Positions 1 through 8,504 of a stretch of DNA of 57,881 nucleotides are shown one piece after another (position 1 is the stretch's first letter; every line of letters begins with the position of its first letter). The stretch lies in NCBI GenBank assembly GCA_020344375.1, contig CP070823.1:2411373-2469253 (forward strand), given 5' to 3'. The position numbers were made by a program, and so were the translations under genes. Source of the DNA: Gemmatimonadota bacterium (GTDB lineage Bacteria > Gemmatimonadota > Gemmatimonadetes > Palauibacterales > KS3-K002). The notes beneath the pieces were generated by a model. That model saw only the letters and a list, made by a program, of their open reading frames with translations. It ran no database searches and was not told where the DNA came from.

Positions 1-2375
1 TCGGCGGCGAACTCCGGTTCACCCTGCTCGAATTCCCGAGCTTCCGGCACGATTCCCCGTCCCCTGCCGATGCCGGCGCTTGGCTCTCCTGCGAGGTCGC
101 CCATGGTCTGCCCGCCGAGTGAGAAGCTCAGGTTGAGCTGTCTGAGGAAGAGATCGAACTCTCGACGGCCATCCCGCGTCGTGAACAGCTCGTGATCCAC
201 ACGCAGCGAAAGCCCTCTCAGAAGGTCCGAGGTAATGCTGTTCGACACACTGTTGGTCGTGAGTCTGCCTCGCACGAGATCGTAGGTGAACGGCGTGGTG
301 CGTATGGCCAGCAGTGTGATCTTAGGCGCCTCAGGTGGTCGACCGGCTTGCACCGTGTCCGCTTGGGCTGAATCTCCCGCTGCGCTCTCCCGCGGCTTCA
401 GCTTCGCCTCGAACGTTTGGGACAGTGTCATGGACAGCACGTGCTGTTCAAGCGCGCTGTCTGCCCTGAAATCCCTGAGCTCGAGAATCCTCTCTGACGG
501 CTTTGTCGCCGGGCTGTAGCTCCAGCTGAAGGCCGGAGAGAGCTTGTGCCGAATCCGCTGCAGCGGGCCGAGGCCTGGGAAGAACCCGTACAAGTCCGTG
601 TTCAGGGTCGCCGACATGGAGATCCGCGTCGGAGCGGCTACGAAATCGAGGTCGGTCTCGTTCGAGCGAAACAACGTGCCGTCGAGGTTGACGGCCGGCG
701 TGAGTGTCGTGGATCCAATGAGGCGCTGCTGATAGCCAACAGAGGTCCGCCACCTCAGCGTACCAGTACGCTTCTTCGGCCCGATGATCACGACGTTGCT
801 TATGGTCGTATCACTATCGACGATCGTCGTGTCCGCGCTCAGCGTGTCCGGCTGGTCAATCACTTGTTCAGCGTAGGAGCTGCTTGAGTTCAAGCGGAGA
901 CTACCGAGAGAGAGGCCGGACGTGACTCTGGCGCTCAGCGAGCTGCGGTCAGGCTGTCCCGGTCGCGACGAGAGCTGGCGTCCGAAACTCGTGCTGCCGT
1001 TCCATGTGAGGCCGTTAAACCAACGAGCTTCTAGCGGCGAGCCAGCCGGCGTCAGCACGATCGGCGAGAGCGTGAGTGAGAACTGTGGAAACGAAGTGGT
1101 CGTTGCCTCGCCCTCCGTAAGCGGCTGAATTCGCTGCCCGCTGAGGTTCAGGGTCCCCCAGTTGAACCGTGACGTGAAACCCACATCTGAGCGAATCTGC
1201 TGCACCAGCCGCTCCGGGTTGAACTCACTCTCGCGCCTGAACGTCTGGCTAGAGACGTACTGGACCGAGGCTCGCAGATCGGAGCGCTCTCCGAATCTCT
1301 GATTGTGGTTCCAGGCGAGCGACAGCTCGCGGCCGCTGTTTGGCAGGAAGAAGTGAGAATATCCAAGTCGCCCGCTCAGGAACTTCTGCCGCCAGCGGTA
1401 GCGGTAGAACCCATCGAGGCGCGTCCACGTGTCGCTCCACCAGTCGAGGCTGAGCTGGGCATCCATGTAATCGCTGATCGCCCAGTAGTACCCGAGATTC
1501 GAGATGTGGCGGTTGTAGCCGCTGGAGTTCCTGACGATGTCGTTGACCCCGAATCCAAGCGTCAGTATCCCGCTGTGCCGGCCCCTCCGGATATCCTGAG
1601 CGATAAACGGGAACCAGAAGACCGGGACCTCGCCGAAGTAGAGCCGCACCGGCCACGCCACGATGATGTGGCCCATGATGAGCTTTATTCTGTCCGAGGC
1701 AAAGTGATAGTGCGGCTCCGGTAGATCACACGACGTGAATGTCCCTTCCCTTACCCAAAGCGTGTCGCTCCCTTCCAACGTGAAGTTGCCAATGACGTTC
1801 CATATCTCCCAACGGGTGCGACCGCCCAACATCGTGCCAATCTTCCGCTCGGTGTGGTAGAAGAGTGGCCCTACCTCGCTGTCGACCTCTTCGCCTTTGG
1901 CGTTGATCAACTTTGACTTGCCGTATGCTGTGACGAAGAGCGTCGCACCGTCGTACACTACCGAGTCGGCGGAGAGTCGCTCCCCGGCACGCTCAATCTC
2001 GGCCCTTTCGCGCAAGTGGATTGAGCGATCACGCGTCGAGAACTGGAGAGTATCGCCGCGATAGACCACCGGACGGTAGCCAGGCCGCTGCATCAGAGCC
2101 TGCATGACGGAGTCCGGGGCCGGGAACGGTGGCCCCGACTCAACAACGGAGTCCGCTGGCACTGAATCAGACGAAATCTCCCCGCGCCTCCTTTCCTCCG
2201 GTGCGCGGCGCACATCTCTAACCTCTTCGCCCGCCTCCTCCCTGCGCCCGGCCTGCGTCGTGTCCTGTCGGGTCGTGTCCTGGGTGATCGCGTGCAGGCC
2301 GAGCGGCGCGATACCCGCGGGTGTCGCGAGACCCTCAGGTACAGACGCAGGAAGGCCCACGAGTGCGGCTGCCAT
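1..2375 (-). CDS. lptD: LPS-assembly outer-membrane protein LptD (5' part, cut by left edge)
   Basis: LptD is the outer-membrane barrel that, with LptE, inserts lipopolysaccharide into the outer leaflet. The minus-strand frame is open from ATG 2375 to the window edge without a stop, about 791 codons, so the C-terminus is missing. The first ~25 residues are hydrophobic and signal-like, followed by a Gln/Glu/Arg-rich linker. Residues ~91-215 look like the OstA/LptA jellyroll (YRGDTLQFSTRD, LSADSVVYDGATLFVTAYG). After ~240 come the LptD-type segment VRLYFGEVPVFWFPF and alternating aromatic/polar strands typical of a barrel (RELSLAWNHNQRFGERSD). An in-frame TTG at 2438 would add a basic n-region (MGAAHSRSRIDHLSRGALL) and overlap tatC by 32 nt; it makes a better signal peptide, so the start is uncertain. 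The family is clear, although the organism might use the barrel for a different glycolipid. Confidence 0.88.
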   Translation of the reverse strand, partial: MAAALVGLPASVPEGLATPAGIAPLGLHAITQDTTRQDTTQAGRREEAGEEVRDVRRAPEERRRGEISSDSVPADSVVESGPPFPAPDSVMQALMQRPGYRPVVYRGDTLQFSTRDRSIHLRERAEIERAGERLSADSVVYDGATLFVTAYGKSKLINAKGEEVDSEVGPLFYHTERKIGTMLGGRTRWEIWNVIGNFTLEGSDTLWVREGTFTSCDLPEPHYHFASDRIKLIMGHIIVAWPVRLYFGEVPVFWFPFIAQDIRRGRHSGILTLGFGVNDIVRNSSGYNRHISNLGYYWAISDYMDAQLSLDWWSDTWTRLDGFYRYRWRQKFLSGRLGYSHFFLPNSGRELSLAWNHNQRFGERSDLRASVQYVSSQTFRRESEFNPERLVQQIRSDVGFTSRFNWGTLNLSGQRIQPLTEGEATTTSFPQFSLTLSPIVLTPAGSPLEARWFNGLTWNGSTSFGRQLSSRPGQPDRSSLSARVTSGLSLGSLRLNSSSSYAEQVIDQPDTLSADTTIVDSDTTISNVVIIGPKKRTGTLRWRTSVGYQQRLIGSTTLTPAVNLDGTLFRSNETDLDFVAAPTRISMSATLNTDLYGFFPGLGPLQRIRHKLSPAFSWSYSPATKPSERILELRDFRADSALEQHVLSMTLSQTFEAKLKPRESAAGDSAQADTVQAGRPPEAPKITLLAIRTTPFTYDLVRGRLTTNSVSNSITSDLLRGLSLRVDHELFTTRDGRREFDLFLRQLNLSFSLGGQTMGDLAGEPSAGIGRGRGIVPEAREFEQGEPEFAA

Positions 2376-2406
2376 CAGAGTCAGCAGCGCCCCGCGTGAG
2401 AGGTGG

Positions 2407-3174
2407 TCAATCCGCGATCGGCTGTGGGCTGCTCCCAACCAGCCGCCGGCGATCGACCGCAGCCACGAGCAGAATAGAGATCTCATACAGCACGAGCAGC
2501 GGGGCCATCATCATTAACATGGTCCCGACATCAGCCGGCGTCAGGATAGCGGACAAACTAGCGACGCCAACGATCGCGTGGCGCCGATACCTTCTCAGCG
2601 TCCCCGCATTGATTATGCCCAGTAGAGACAGCAGCAACGTCACGAGCGGAAGCTCGAAGATCACCCCGAACGCCAGAATCAGACGTGTTGCGAACCGCAG
2701 GTACTCTCCGATGGTGATGATCGGCGAGAGTGCCTGCGTCTGGAAACCCAGCAGGAATCGCAAGCCGAGGGGGAGAACCAGGAAGTAGGCCATCGCCACC
2801 CCCAGCAGGAACAACACGAATGCACCTATGAGGGCAGGAACCAGCGCCTTCTTCTCCCGTTCAAAGAGCGCCGGCGAGAGGAACGCCCAGGTGTGATACA
2901 CGATGATCGGCAGTGCCAGGACGATCCCCACTACGAAGGACAACTTCAGGGTCACCGCCATCGGCTCCGTCGGGCTGGTGAAGAGGAGCATCCCCTCGGG
3001 AACTAGCGGCGTAATAGGCCGTTTAAGCAGGCCGATGACATCGAGCTCGGTGACGATGAAGAAGCCACCCACGGAAAGCGTCAAGACTGCCACGGCAACC
3101 CAGATCAGCCGCGCCCGTAACTCCTCGAGATGATCGAGGAACGGCATCTCTGCGCTGCCTTTGCCCCGCTTCAC
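2407..3174 (-). CDS. tatC: Sec-independent protein translocase subunit TatC
   Basis: TatC is the multi-spanning inner-membrane receptor that binds twin-arginine signal peptides and, with TatA/TatB, exports folded proteins. The 255-residue length is normal for the family. The N-terminus MPFLDHLEELRARLIW carries the conserved FxxHLxELRxR motif that contacts the RR signal. About six hydrophobic segments follow, with the usual YHTWAFLSPALFEREKK loop between the second and third. The start overlaps the nrdR stop by 4 nt (ATGA), so translation is probably coupled, and lptD follows immediately. No tatA or tatB gene is in the window, so they must lie elsewhere. Confidence 0.96.
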   Translation of the reverse strand: MKRGKGSAEMPFLDHLEELRARLIWVAVAVLTLSVGGFFIVTELDVIGLLKRPITPLVPEGMLLFTSPTEPMAVTLKLSFVVGIVLALPIIVYHTWAFLSPALFEREKKALVPALIGAFVLFLLGVAMAYFLVLPLGLRFLLGFQTQALSPIITIGEYLRFATRLILAFGVIFELPLVTLLLSLLGIINAGTLRRYRRHAIVGVASLSAILTPADVGTMLMMMAPLLVLYEISILLVAAVDRRRLVGSSPQPIAD

Positions 3175-3716
3175 TTCGGCCGCCCCCTATCCTTCCGGCT
3201 CTTTGCCGGCCGCTCCTCCTCGAGAGCGGATTCAAGGAAATCGAGCTGCGCGGCGTCGTACCCCTGCCGAGCCGCCAGCTCGCGAATCGCGTCCAGATAC
3301 TCTTCCGGGTCCTGGAAACGCGTGTAGACCGAGGCGAAGCGCACGTACGCGACCTGATCGAGGTCTCTCAGGTGGTCCATCACGCGCTCGCCGACCTGCC
3401 AGCTTTCTACCTCGCCCGATTCGCTTGTTTCGAGGCTCTCCTCTATGGCGTTCGCGATCTCCTCGATTTGCCCCAGCGTGATCGGACGCTTGGTGCAGGC
3501 AACCTGGATGCCCCGGATCAGCTTGTTGCGATCGAAGGGCTCCACGCTGCCGTCTCGCTTTCGGACCGACAGCGGGCGCTGCTCCACAACCTCGTAGGTA
3601 GTGAAGCGATCACCGCAGTGCTGGCACTCGCGCCTGCGGCGGACTGCTCGACCGTCACGGCTCGCTCTCGAGTCGATGACTCGATTATTCGTATGACCGC
3701 AATACGGACAGCGCAT
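3171..3716 (-). CDS. nrdR: Transcriptional repressor NrdR
   Basis: NrdR represses ribonucleotide reductase genes by sensing ATP/dATP. The N-terminal zinc ribbon is complete: CPYCG at residues 3-7 and CQHCGDRF near residue 31, with the conserved VIDSR and RRRREC context. An ATP-cone follows (VRKRDGSVEPFDRNKLIRGI, residues ~50-140). At 181 residues it is slightly longer than the usual ~150-160, owing to a basic, Lys/Arg-rich C-terminal tail of about 30 residues (EEERPAKSRKDRGRPK). It lies between cpoB and tatC and is coupled to tatC by a 4-nt overlap. No ribonucleotide reductase gene is present, so its target is remote. Confidence 0.96.
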   Translation of the reverse strand: MRCPYCGHTNNRVIDSRASRDGRAVRRRRECQHCGDRFTTYEVVEQRPLSVRKRDGSVEPFDRNKLIRGIQVACTKRPITLGQIEEIANAIEESLETSESGEVESWQVGERVMDHLRDLDQVAYVRFASVYTRFQDPEEYLDAIRELAARQGYDAAQLDFLESALEEERPAKSRKDRGRPK

Positions 3717-3758
3717 GTAGGAAGGCGTGGATCGCCCGGTGACCCACCGAGCCCACCG

Positions 3759-4538
3759 TCAGCGACAGCCGTGCCGCTCGGCCTGGTCGCGGGCCAGCCG
3801 GGCCTCGTCGCTCCGTGGATAACCCGCCATTACACGTTGGAAATACTGACAAGCGGAGTCTTTGTTCCCTTGCTCGAATTGTAGAAGTGCAGCTTTGTAG
3901 AGCGCCGTCGGCGCTGCCCGCGAATTGGGGTATAGCTCGACCACACGGTTATACCCTCGCAGCGCCTGAGCGGCATCCTGCTCTTCCCGGTAGGTCTCCG
4001 CCACGTGATACTGAGCGTCAGGGGCCAGCTCGTCTGCAGGATAAGTGGCAAGAAACTCCTCGAACCCTGCCCGCGCAGTGTTGTACGCCCCACGGCGGAA
4101 CTGCTCCATCGCTGCGGCATAGAGGGCGCGGGCATTACTGACCGCGCCCCCCTCCGGTTCGGGACCCTCCAGCGCCGCGCTATCCGGCTCAACGCCGGGG
4201 GGGACCTCCTCCGACTGACGCGTCTCGATCCGTTCCCGCAGGCTACGAAGCACGATCTGGCTCTGGCCGAGCAGCTCCTGAATCTGCACCAGCTGCCGCT
4301 CAATGTCGTCGAGCTGGCGGCGGAGGTCGCCCCCCATCGTCAGGGCGAGGCTCCGCTGCTCTTCCTGCGCCGCTGCGAGCGCGCTGTCCAGCTCCAGCAA
4401 GCGGCTCGCGATGCTGTCCTGGCGCGCTTGAACCGAGGCGAGATCACCGCGGATGCGGTCAACATCCCGCTTCGTTGCACAAGCACTGCAGGCGACGATG
4501 GCCAGCAGTGCCACGAGCCTTAGGGCGTAGAACCTCAT
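3759..4538 (-). CDS. cpoB: Tol-Pal accessory protein CpoB/YbgF (TPR, probable lipoprotein)
   Basis: CpoB/YbgF coordinates the Tol-Pal system with peptidoglycan synthesis in the periplasm. The ATG at 4538 is used rather than the in-frame TTG one codon upstream. The N-terminus MRFYALRLVALLAIVACSAC is a secretion signal ending in a possible lipobox, and the mature end CATKRDVDRIRGDL resembles lipidated members of this family. Residues ~25-100 are a Gln/Leu-rich coiled coil (trimerisation region). After a Pro/Glu linker, three TPR-like repeats run from ~140 to the end (LYAAAMEQFRRGAYNTARAG, YHVAETYREEQDAAQALRGY, YKAALLQFEQGNKDSACQYF). It is the last gene of the tolQ-tolR-tonB-tolB-pal-cpoB run, 16 nt after pal. 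Confidence 0.92.
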   Translation of the reverse strand: MRFYALRLVALLAIVACSACATKRDVDRIRGDLASVQARQDSIASRLLELDSALAAAQEEQRSLALTMGGDLRRQLDDIERQLVQIQELLGQSQIVLRSLRERIETRQSEEVPPGVEPDSAALEGPEPEGGAVSNARALYAAAMEQFRRGAYNTARAGFEEFLATYPADELAPDAQYHVAETYREEQDAAQALRGYNRVVELYPNSRAAPTALYKAALLQFEQGNKDSACQYFQRVMAGYPRSDEARLARDQAERHGCR

Positions 4539-4554
4539 CAATCGAATCGGCAGA

Positions 4555-5148
4555 TCAGTCCTGGGGCTCGAGGCGTCCGTGATCCGTGATCGGGAAGTCG
4601 GCGCGCCGGTTCTGCGCCCAGGCCTCCTCGTTATGAGCGTCTACCAGCGGGCGCTCCTCACCGTAGCTGATCGTCCCGAAACGCCCGGCATCGATGCCAT
4701 AGCTCATGAGGTAGCGTCTCACGGACTCCGCACGACGCTGGCCCAAAGCGAGGTTGTACTCGTTCGAGCCGCGCTCGTCGCAGTGTCCCTCGATTCGCAG
4801 GCGGATACCGGGGTACTCGCGAAGCAGGCTCACCTTCCGCTGCAACACCTCTTCGGCGTCGGGACGGATGTCGGACTTGTCGAAATCGAAGTGGACGCGT
4901 TCAGCGATGACCGACAGCACGCGTCGACGCTCCGCCTCGCGGCGAAGCCGCTCCTCCTCTTCGCGGCGCCTCCTCTCCTCAGCTTCACGGGCCTCGCGCT
5001 CAGCAGCTTCATCCCTCGGCTGCACCTGAGGCTCGGGCTCGGGTTGCGGCTCCGGTTCAGGTGCGGGGGCGCGGCCACAACCTGCAACGACTAGCGCCAA
5101 CGCAACCGCGCTCAGCCAGCTCACTTCCCTCTTCAAGTTGATCACCAT
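4555..5148 (-). CDS. pal: Peptidoglycan-associated lipoprotein Pal
   Basis: Pal anchors the outer membrane to peptidoglycan and is the end-point of the Tol energy chain. The ATG at 5148 is preferred over an upstream in-frame codon because AGGGAGGGG lies 3 nt in front of it. The signal ends in a clear lipobox, VVAGC. A low-complexity Pro/Glu stretch (PEPEPQPEPEPQVQP) and a charged Arg/Glu helix follow. The OmpA-like peptidoglycan-binding domain fills residues ~90-190, with FDFDKSDIRPDAEEVL, RIEGHCDERGSNEYNLALGQ and RAESVRRYL. The length of 197 residues is close to normal. The start lies just past the tolB stop (10 nt). Confidence 0.96.
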   Translation of the reverse strand: MVINLKREVSWLSAVALALVVAGCGRAPAPEPEPQPEPEPQVQPRDEAAEREAREAEERRRREEEERLRREAERRRVLSVIAERVHFDFDKSDIRPDAEEVLQRKVSLLREYPGIRLRIEGHCDERGSNEYNLALGQRRAESVRRYLMSYGIDAGRFGTISYGEERPLVDAHNEEAWAQNRRADFPITDHGRLEPQD

Positions 5149-5158
5149 ATACCCCTCC

Positions 5159-6613
5159 CTAGGGGTTGTCACGGTTACGGCCTGCGGCAGCAGTGCCTCC
5201 TACGAGGAACGTGGAATCTAAGCGTCCCGACCAGTCAGGCAAGCGCCCCTCCGCACTCCGCACCAGCCTGCGAATTCGGCCGCTCACCACATCCAGCACC
5301 CACAATCCCGCCGATCCACCTCGCGTGGAAGCAAACACAATATGACGCCCGTCCGGCGCCCAGCTGGGATCCTCGTTGCGCCCTTCCTGCGTGAGCTGCC
5401 GCAGCCCGCGCCCGTCAGGCGCCACCGTGAAGATCTGCGGTACTCCCTCCACCCAACCGTGGAACGCGATGCGATCACCGGTCGGCGACCAATCTGGGGC
5501 CGCGTTATGCACACTCTGGTCGTAGATATACCGCGTGATCAACTCCGCCGACCCATCCTCCGTATCTTGTACGAAGATGTGCAGCTGCCCAAGCCGGTCC
5601 GAGTTGAAGGCGAACCGCTTGCCATCCGGCGAGAAGCTCGGCGAGAGGGAATTCGCGAAGCGTGCATAAGTAAGTCGCGTCGCGCAACATCGTTCCGCCA
5701 GGTTGTAGGAGTAGACCTCGGTCCGGCCCTCCACCGTCGCAGCGAACCCCAGCAGGGTCCCGTCGGGCGAGTACGTCGGTGTCATGTCCATTCCCGGGAG
5801 GTCGACCAGAAGGCTTGACGTACCCGGGTTGACGTCGAACTCGTAGATGGCGGGGTCGCCGTCCTTGTACGACATGTAGGCGATCCGGTCGCCGGACGGA
5901 GACCATGCCGGCGAGTAGGCGATGGAGCTGTCGTCTGACAGGCGACGCAACGCGAAGCCGTCGCTGTCCACCACGAAGATCTCCAAGCCGCCAGCTGAGC
6001 GATCCACGAAGGCGATCCGGGTTGCCGCGATCCCGGTGCTGCTGGTCGCCCAGCGGACCACGTGGTCGGCCGCGCTGTGCAGGGTCATGCGGAAGGCCGG
6101 GTCCCGGATCGGCGGGAGCTCGAAGGCCCGGACATCCTGAAGCAGTCTGTACACCACATCATGCAGCGACAACCTGAGCACGGGCGCGTCGGCCGGGCCC
6201 TCGATCGCTCCCAGCAGCAGCCATACCGCGCCGAGCTGGTCCCACAATCCGTAGTTTACCGGTCCCTCAAGCGGGATGTCCTCGCCAACCGACATCACCT
6301 GGAGCCGGTCGCTGTAGTCGAGGTCGCGGAGGATGACTGCAAGCACGCTGTCGGCCAGCTCCCTGAGCTCCGGCGGTGCCGAGATCACCGGCATGACGAT
6401 CCCGGGCCGGAACACCGGTTGGTAGAGGATGCCCACGCGAACGTCCGTGGGGATGCTGTCCCGCTGCGGTTCTTGCGCCGATATCGAAGCGGGCGCGAGT
6501 GCCAGGGCGCCGCTGATCATTAGAGCGACAACCCGAAGCGCTCGTCTCATCCTCGCGGTTGCGCCAAGGCGTCCCGGATATCGCTGGCCTGCAGGCATGT
6601 TGTTTCGGGACAT
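5159..6613 (-). CDS. tolB: Tol-Pal system beta-propeller protein TolB
   Basis: TolB is the periplasmic protein that shuttles between Pal and the inner-membrane Tol complex. The N-terminal domain (residues ~50-180: VRVGILYQPVFRPGIVMPVI, LRDLDYSDRLQVM) precedes a six-bladed WD40-like propeller made of PD40 repeats (YSPAWSPSGDRIAYMSYKDG, LSPSFSPDGKRFAFNSDRLG, EDPSWAPDGRHIVFASTRGG). The start is ambiguous. I chose ATG 6613, just after the preceding gene's stop at 6636. The frame stays open to 6670, and ATG 6550 would give the compact signal MRRALRVVALMISGALALA. The C-terminal tail after the last blade (LVGGTAAAGRNRDNP) ends 10 nt before pal. Confidence 0.95.
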   Translation of the reverse strand: MSRNNMPAGQRYPGRLGATARMRRALRVVALMISGALALAPASISAQEPQRDSIPTDVRVGILYQPVFRPGIVMPVISAPPELRELADSVLAVILRDLDYSDRLQVMSVGEDIPLEGPVNYGLWDQLGAVWLLLGAIEGPADAPVLRLSLHDVVYRLLQDVRAFELPPIRDPAFRMTLHSAADHVVRWATSSTGIAATRIAFVDRSAGGLEIFVVDSDGFALRRLSDDSSIAYSPAWSPSGDRIAYMSYKDGDPAIYEFDVNPGTSSLLVDLPGMDMTPTYSPDGTLLGFAATVEGRTEVYSYNLAERCCATRLTYARFANSLSPSFSPDGKRFAFNSDRLGQLHIFVQDTEDGSAELITRYIYDQSVHNAAPDWSPTGDRIAFHGWVEGVPQIFTVAPDGRGLRQLTQEGRNEDPSWAPDGRHIVFASTRGGSAGLWVLDVVSGRIRRLVRSAEGRLPDWSGRLDSTFLVGGTAAAGRNRDNP

Positions 6614-6635
6614 CTGTCGAGAATGCAGAGATTTC

Positions 6636-7358
6636 CTAGTACCGGGTCGGATCGAAGAAAAACGATACACGCAACCGGTCTGATGGGTAGTCTTCGGGCA
6701 ACGGCCCGAAGACTCCGCGTCGACCCGCGGCCTCGATGGCGCCGCGCGCTTCGAGATCGAACGTCGGGTTTCCCGACCGGCGAACCCAGTTCACTTCTGA
6801 CACAGAGCCGTCCCGCAGAATCGTGAACGCCAACTCGGCCCGCAGCCGCCCACGACTCGTGGGTGGTCGCCAGTGCCGTTTGATCTGCAGAATAATATTC
6901 TCAAGGTACTCGGGGTAAGGAAACGGCGCGCCTTCCAAGCGTACCGGCATGTCAACCCTGCCCTCCGGCGCCTGCTCCGGCGGCGCTGCCGGGCGCTCTT
7001 CCACCGTCGGCTCGCGCCTCTCCTCGCCCTCGGCCTCGCGTGTCTCCGCCGCTCGACTTTCCTGACGCGGCCTGCTGGTGACGGCCGGCCTCGTCTCAAC
7101 AGGACGCCTCTCAGCGGCCGACTCGGGAGCCGGGCGCGGTCTATCCGGAACGGGCACTTCCCGCACCGGAGCTGCACGTGGGGCCGCGACGAGCTCCACC
7201 TGATAGACCAGCGGGGGCGGGGGAATGTCGATGCGGCTCGCTCCCCAGATCATCAGGACCACGACAGCCATGTGTAGGCTCATCGAGCCCACGATCGCCC
7301 CGGGCGGCACGCCTTCCTCCAGCCCGCGCGATTCCTGGCGAAGGATCAGCCGAGCCAT
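6636..7358 (-). CDS. TonB/TolA-like energy-transducing protein
   Basis: This gene sits where tolA would be expected. It should transmit proton-motive energy from the TolQ/TolR channel across the periplasm. Layout: a short cytosolic N-terminus, one membrane helix (MSLHMAVVVLMIWGASRI, residues ~26-43), a long Pro/Arg/Glu-rich spacer (residues ~50-155), and a C-terminal TonB_C-type domain (FPYPEYLENIILQIKRHWRP, LAFTILRDGSVSEVNWVRRS, ending DRLRVSFFFDPTRY). The C-domain is TonB-like (YPEYL, GSVSEV) rather than enterobacterial TolA-like. By position it most probably acts as TolA. Its start is 4 nt after the tolR stop. It could also serve TonB-dependent receptors. Confidence 0.9.
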   Translation of the reverse strand: MARLILRQESRGLEEGVPPGAIVGSMSLHMAVVVLMIWGASRIDIPPPPLVYQVELVAAPRAAPVREVPVPDRPRPAPESAAERRPVETRPAVTSRPRQESRAAETREAEGEERREPTVEERPAAPPEQAPEGRVDMPVRLEGAPFPYPEYLENIILQIKRHWRPPTSRGRLRAELAFTILRDGSVSEVNWVRRSGNPTFDLEARGAIEAAGRRGVFGPLPEDYPSDRLRVSFFFDPTRY

Positions 7359-7362
7359 CGTG

Positions 7363-7791
7363 TCAGCGTCTCCGGCGCACCTCCGGCTCCGCCACCAGGC
7401 CCACTGCCTCGATCTCGGCTGCCTTGAGCGCGGCGATCACGCGGAGGACGATCCCATAATTCGCGCCCTCATCACCCTGCACATACACCGGTGGTGTGCC
7501 CTTCTGAGTCCACACGTCCCTAATCGCTGCTCTGAATTCCTCGTATGTTACCTGGGCATCGTCGATGTAGATGGCGTCATCTCGATCGATCGAAACCACT
7601 ATCACCTCGGCCGCCGGCAGCGGCGCCACCTCGGCCCTCGGAACTTGGACCTCGACACCGCCCTGCAGGATCGGCGCCGTGATCATGAAGATCACGAGCA
7701 GAGTGAAAGCGACATCGACCAGGTTGATCAGGTTGATGTCGGCTGTGAGCGGAAGTGAACGCTCCTCGTAGAGCCCTCCGTACCGCGCCAT
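7363..7791 (-). CDS. tolR: ExbD/TolR family proton-channel subunit
   Basis: TolR/ExbD forms, with TolQ/ExbB, the inner-membrane proton channel that powers Tol or Ton. At 142 residues it has the usual layout: a short cytosolic start (LPLTADINLINLVD), a single membrane helix with the proton-carrying Asp (NLVDVAFTLLVIFMITAPIL, Asp ~27), and a periplasmic domain (EVIVVSIDRDDAIYIDDAQV ... VYVQGDEGANYGIVLRVIAA). ATG 7791 overlaps the last base of the tolQ stop, so the two are coupled. Assignment to TolR rather than ExbD rests on the adjoining tolB, pal and cpoB. Confidence 0.93.
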   Translation of the reverse strand: MARYGGLYEERSLPLTADINLINLVDVAFTLLVIFMITAPILQGGVEVQVPRAEVAPLPAAEVIVVSIDRDDAIYIDDAQVTYEEFRAAIRDVWTQKGTPPVYVQGDEGANYGIVLRVIAALKAAEIEAVGLVAEPEVRRRR

Positions 7792-8504
7792 CAGATCTTG
7801 CCTTCCCGCGCCAGCGCTCCGATGAACTCGTTGGCGAAGCCTTGCAGTTCACCGGCAAACAGACCGAGGCGGCTGGCGAAGTGGTTGTAGCCGATCACGG
7901 CAGGAATAGCCACCGCCAGACCCGTCACGGTGGTGATCAGCGCCTCTGCGATCCCTGGCGCCACAGCGGTGATGTTCGCCGTGCCTTGGACGGAGATGCC
8001 CACGAAGGCGTCCATCACGCCGACGACCGTGCCCATGAGCCCGAGCAGCGGGCTCACGGTTGCGATGATCGCGAGCCAAGGCAACCCATGAGCCATCGCA
8101 TCGCGCTCACCCACCTGCTCCTTCTCGAGCACCAAGCGAAGCGTCTCCACCTGCGCCGCGGAAAGCCCGCCGCCTGGGTTCTCCGCGTGCGGTCGCAGAC
8201 CCGAGAAGAAGTTCATGCCATGTCTGAACACGCGCAGGTAGGGTGAGTCGGCGAGTGCCAAGACAGCCTTGTAGGCCTCGTCTAGGTGTTGGGCCTTGGC
8301 CACATGGCTCAAGAATTCCCCTTGAAGGGCACGCGTGCGACGGAACTGGATCCATTTCCATATGATCAGGATCCACGAGGCCAGCGAGAAGACGAGCAGC
8401 ACCGCCAGAATCACCTTGGTCGTGATGGTCGCAGTCGCGACCATGTCCCAAGCGTTTCGGGGCAGCGGCGTCTGCATGACCGCCGCCGGCACGAGTGCAA
8501 TCAT
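7791..8504 (-). CDS. tolQ: TolQ/ExbB/MotA family proton-channel subunit
   Basis: This is the pentameric channel subunit of the Tol motor. I used ATG 8504 because it overlaps the stop of the upstream epimerase by 4 nt (ATGA); the frame stays open to 8573. The 237-residue protein has three membrane segments: ~28-50 (VILAVLLVFSLASWILIIWK), ~135-160 (WLAIIATVSPLLGLMGTVVG) and ~180-205 (EALITTVTGLAVAIPAVIGY). The second and third carry the family signatures LLGLMGTVVGVMDAF and APGIAEALITTVTGLAVAIP, with the pore Thr residues present. It opens the Tol-Pal run, translated from the same message as the epimerase and hemA. Confidence 0.95.
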   Translation of the reverse strand: MIALVPAAVMQTPLPRNAWDMVATATITTKVILAVLLVFSLASWILIIWKWIQFRRTRALQGEFLSHVAKAQHLDEAYKAVLALADSPYLRVFRHGMNFFSGLRPHAENPGGGLSAAQVETLRLVLEKEQVGERDAMAHGLPWLAIIATVSPLLGLMGTVVGVMDAFVGISVQGTANITAVAPGIAEALITTVTGLAVAIPAVIGYNHFASRLGLFAGELQGFANEFIGALAREGKI

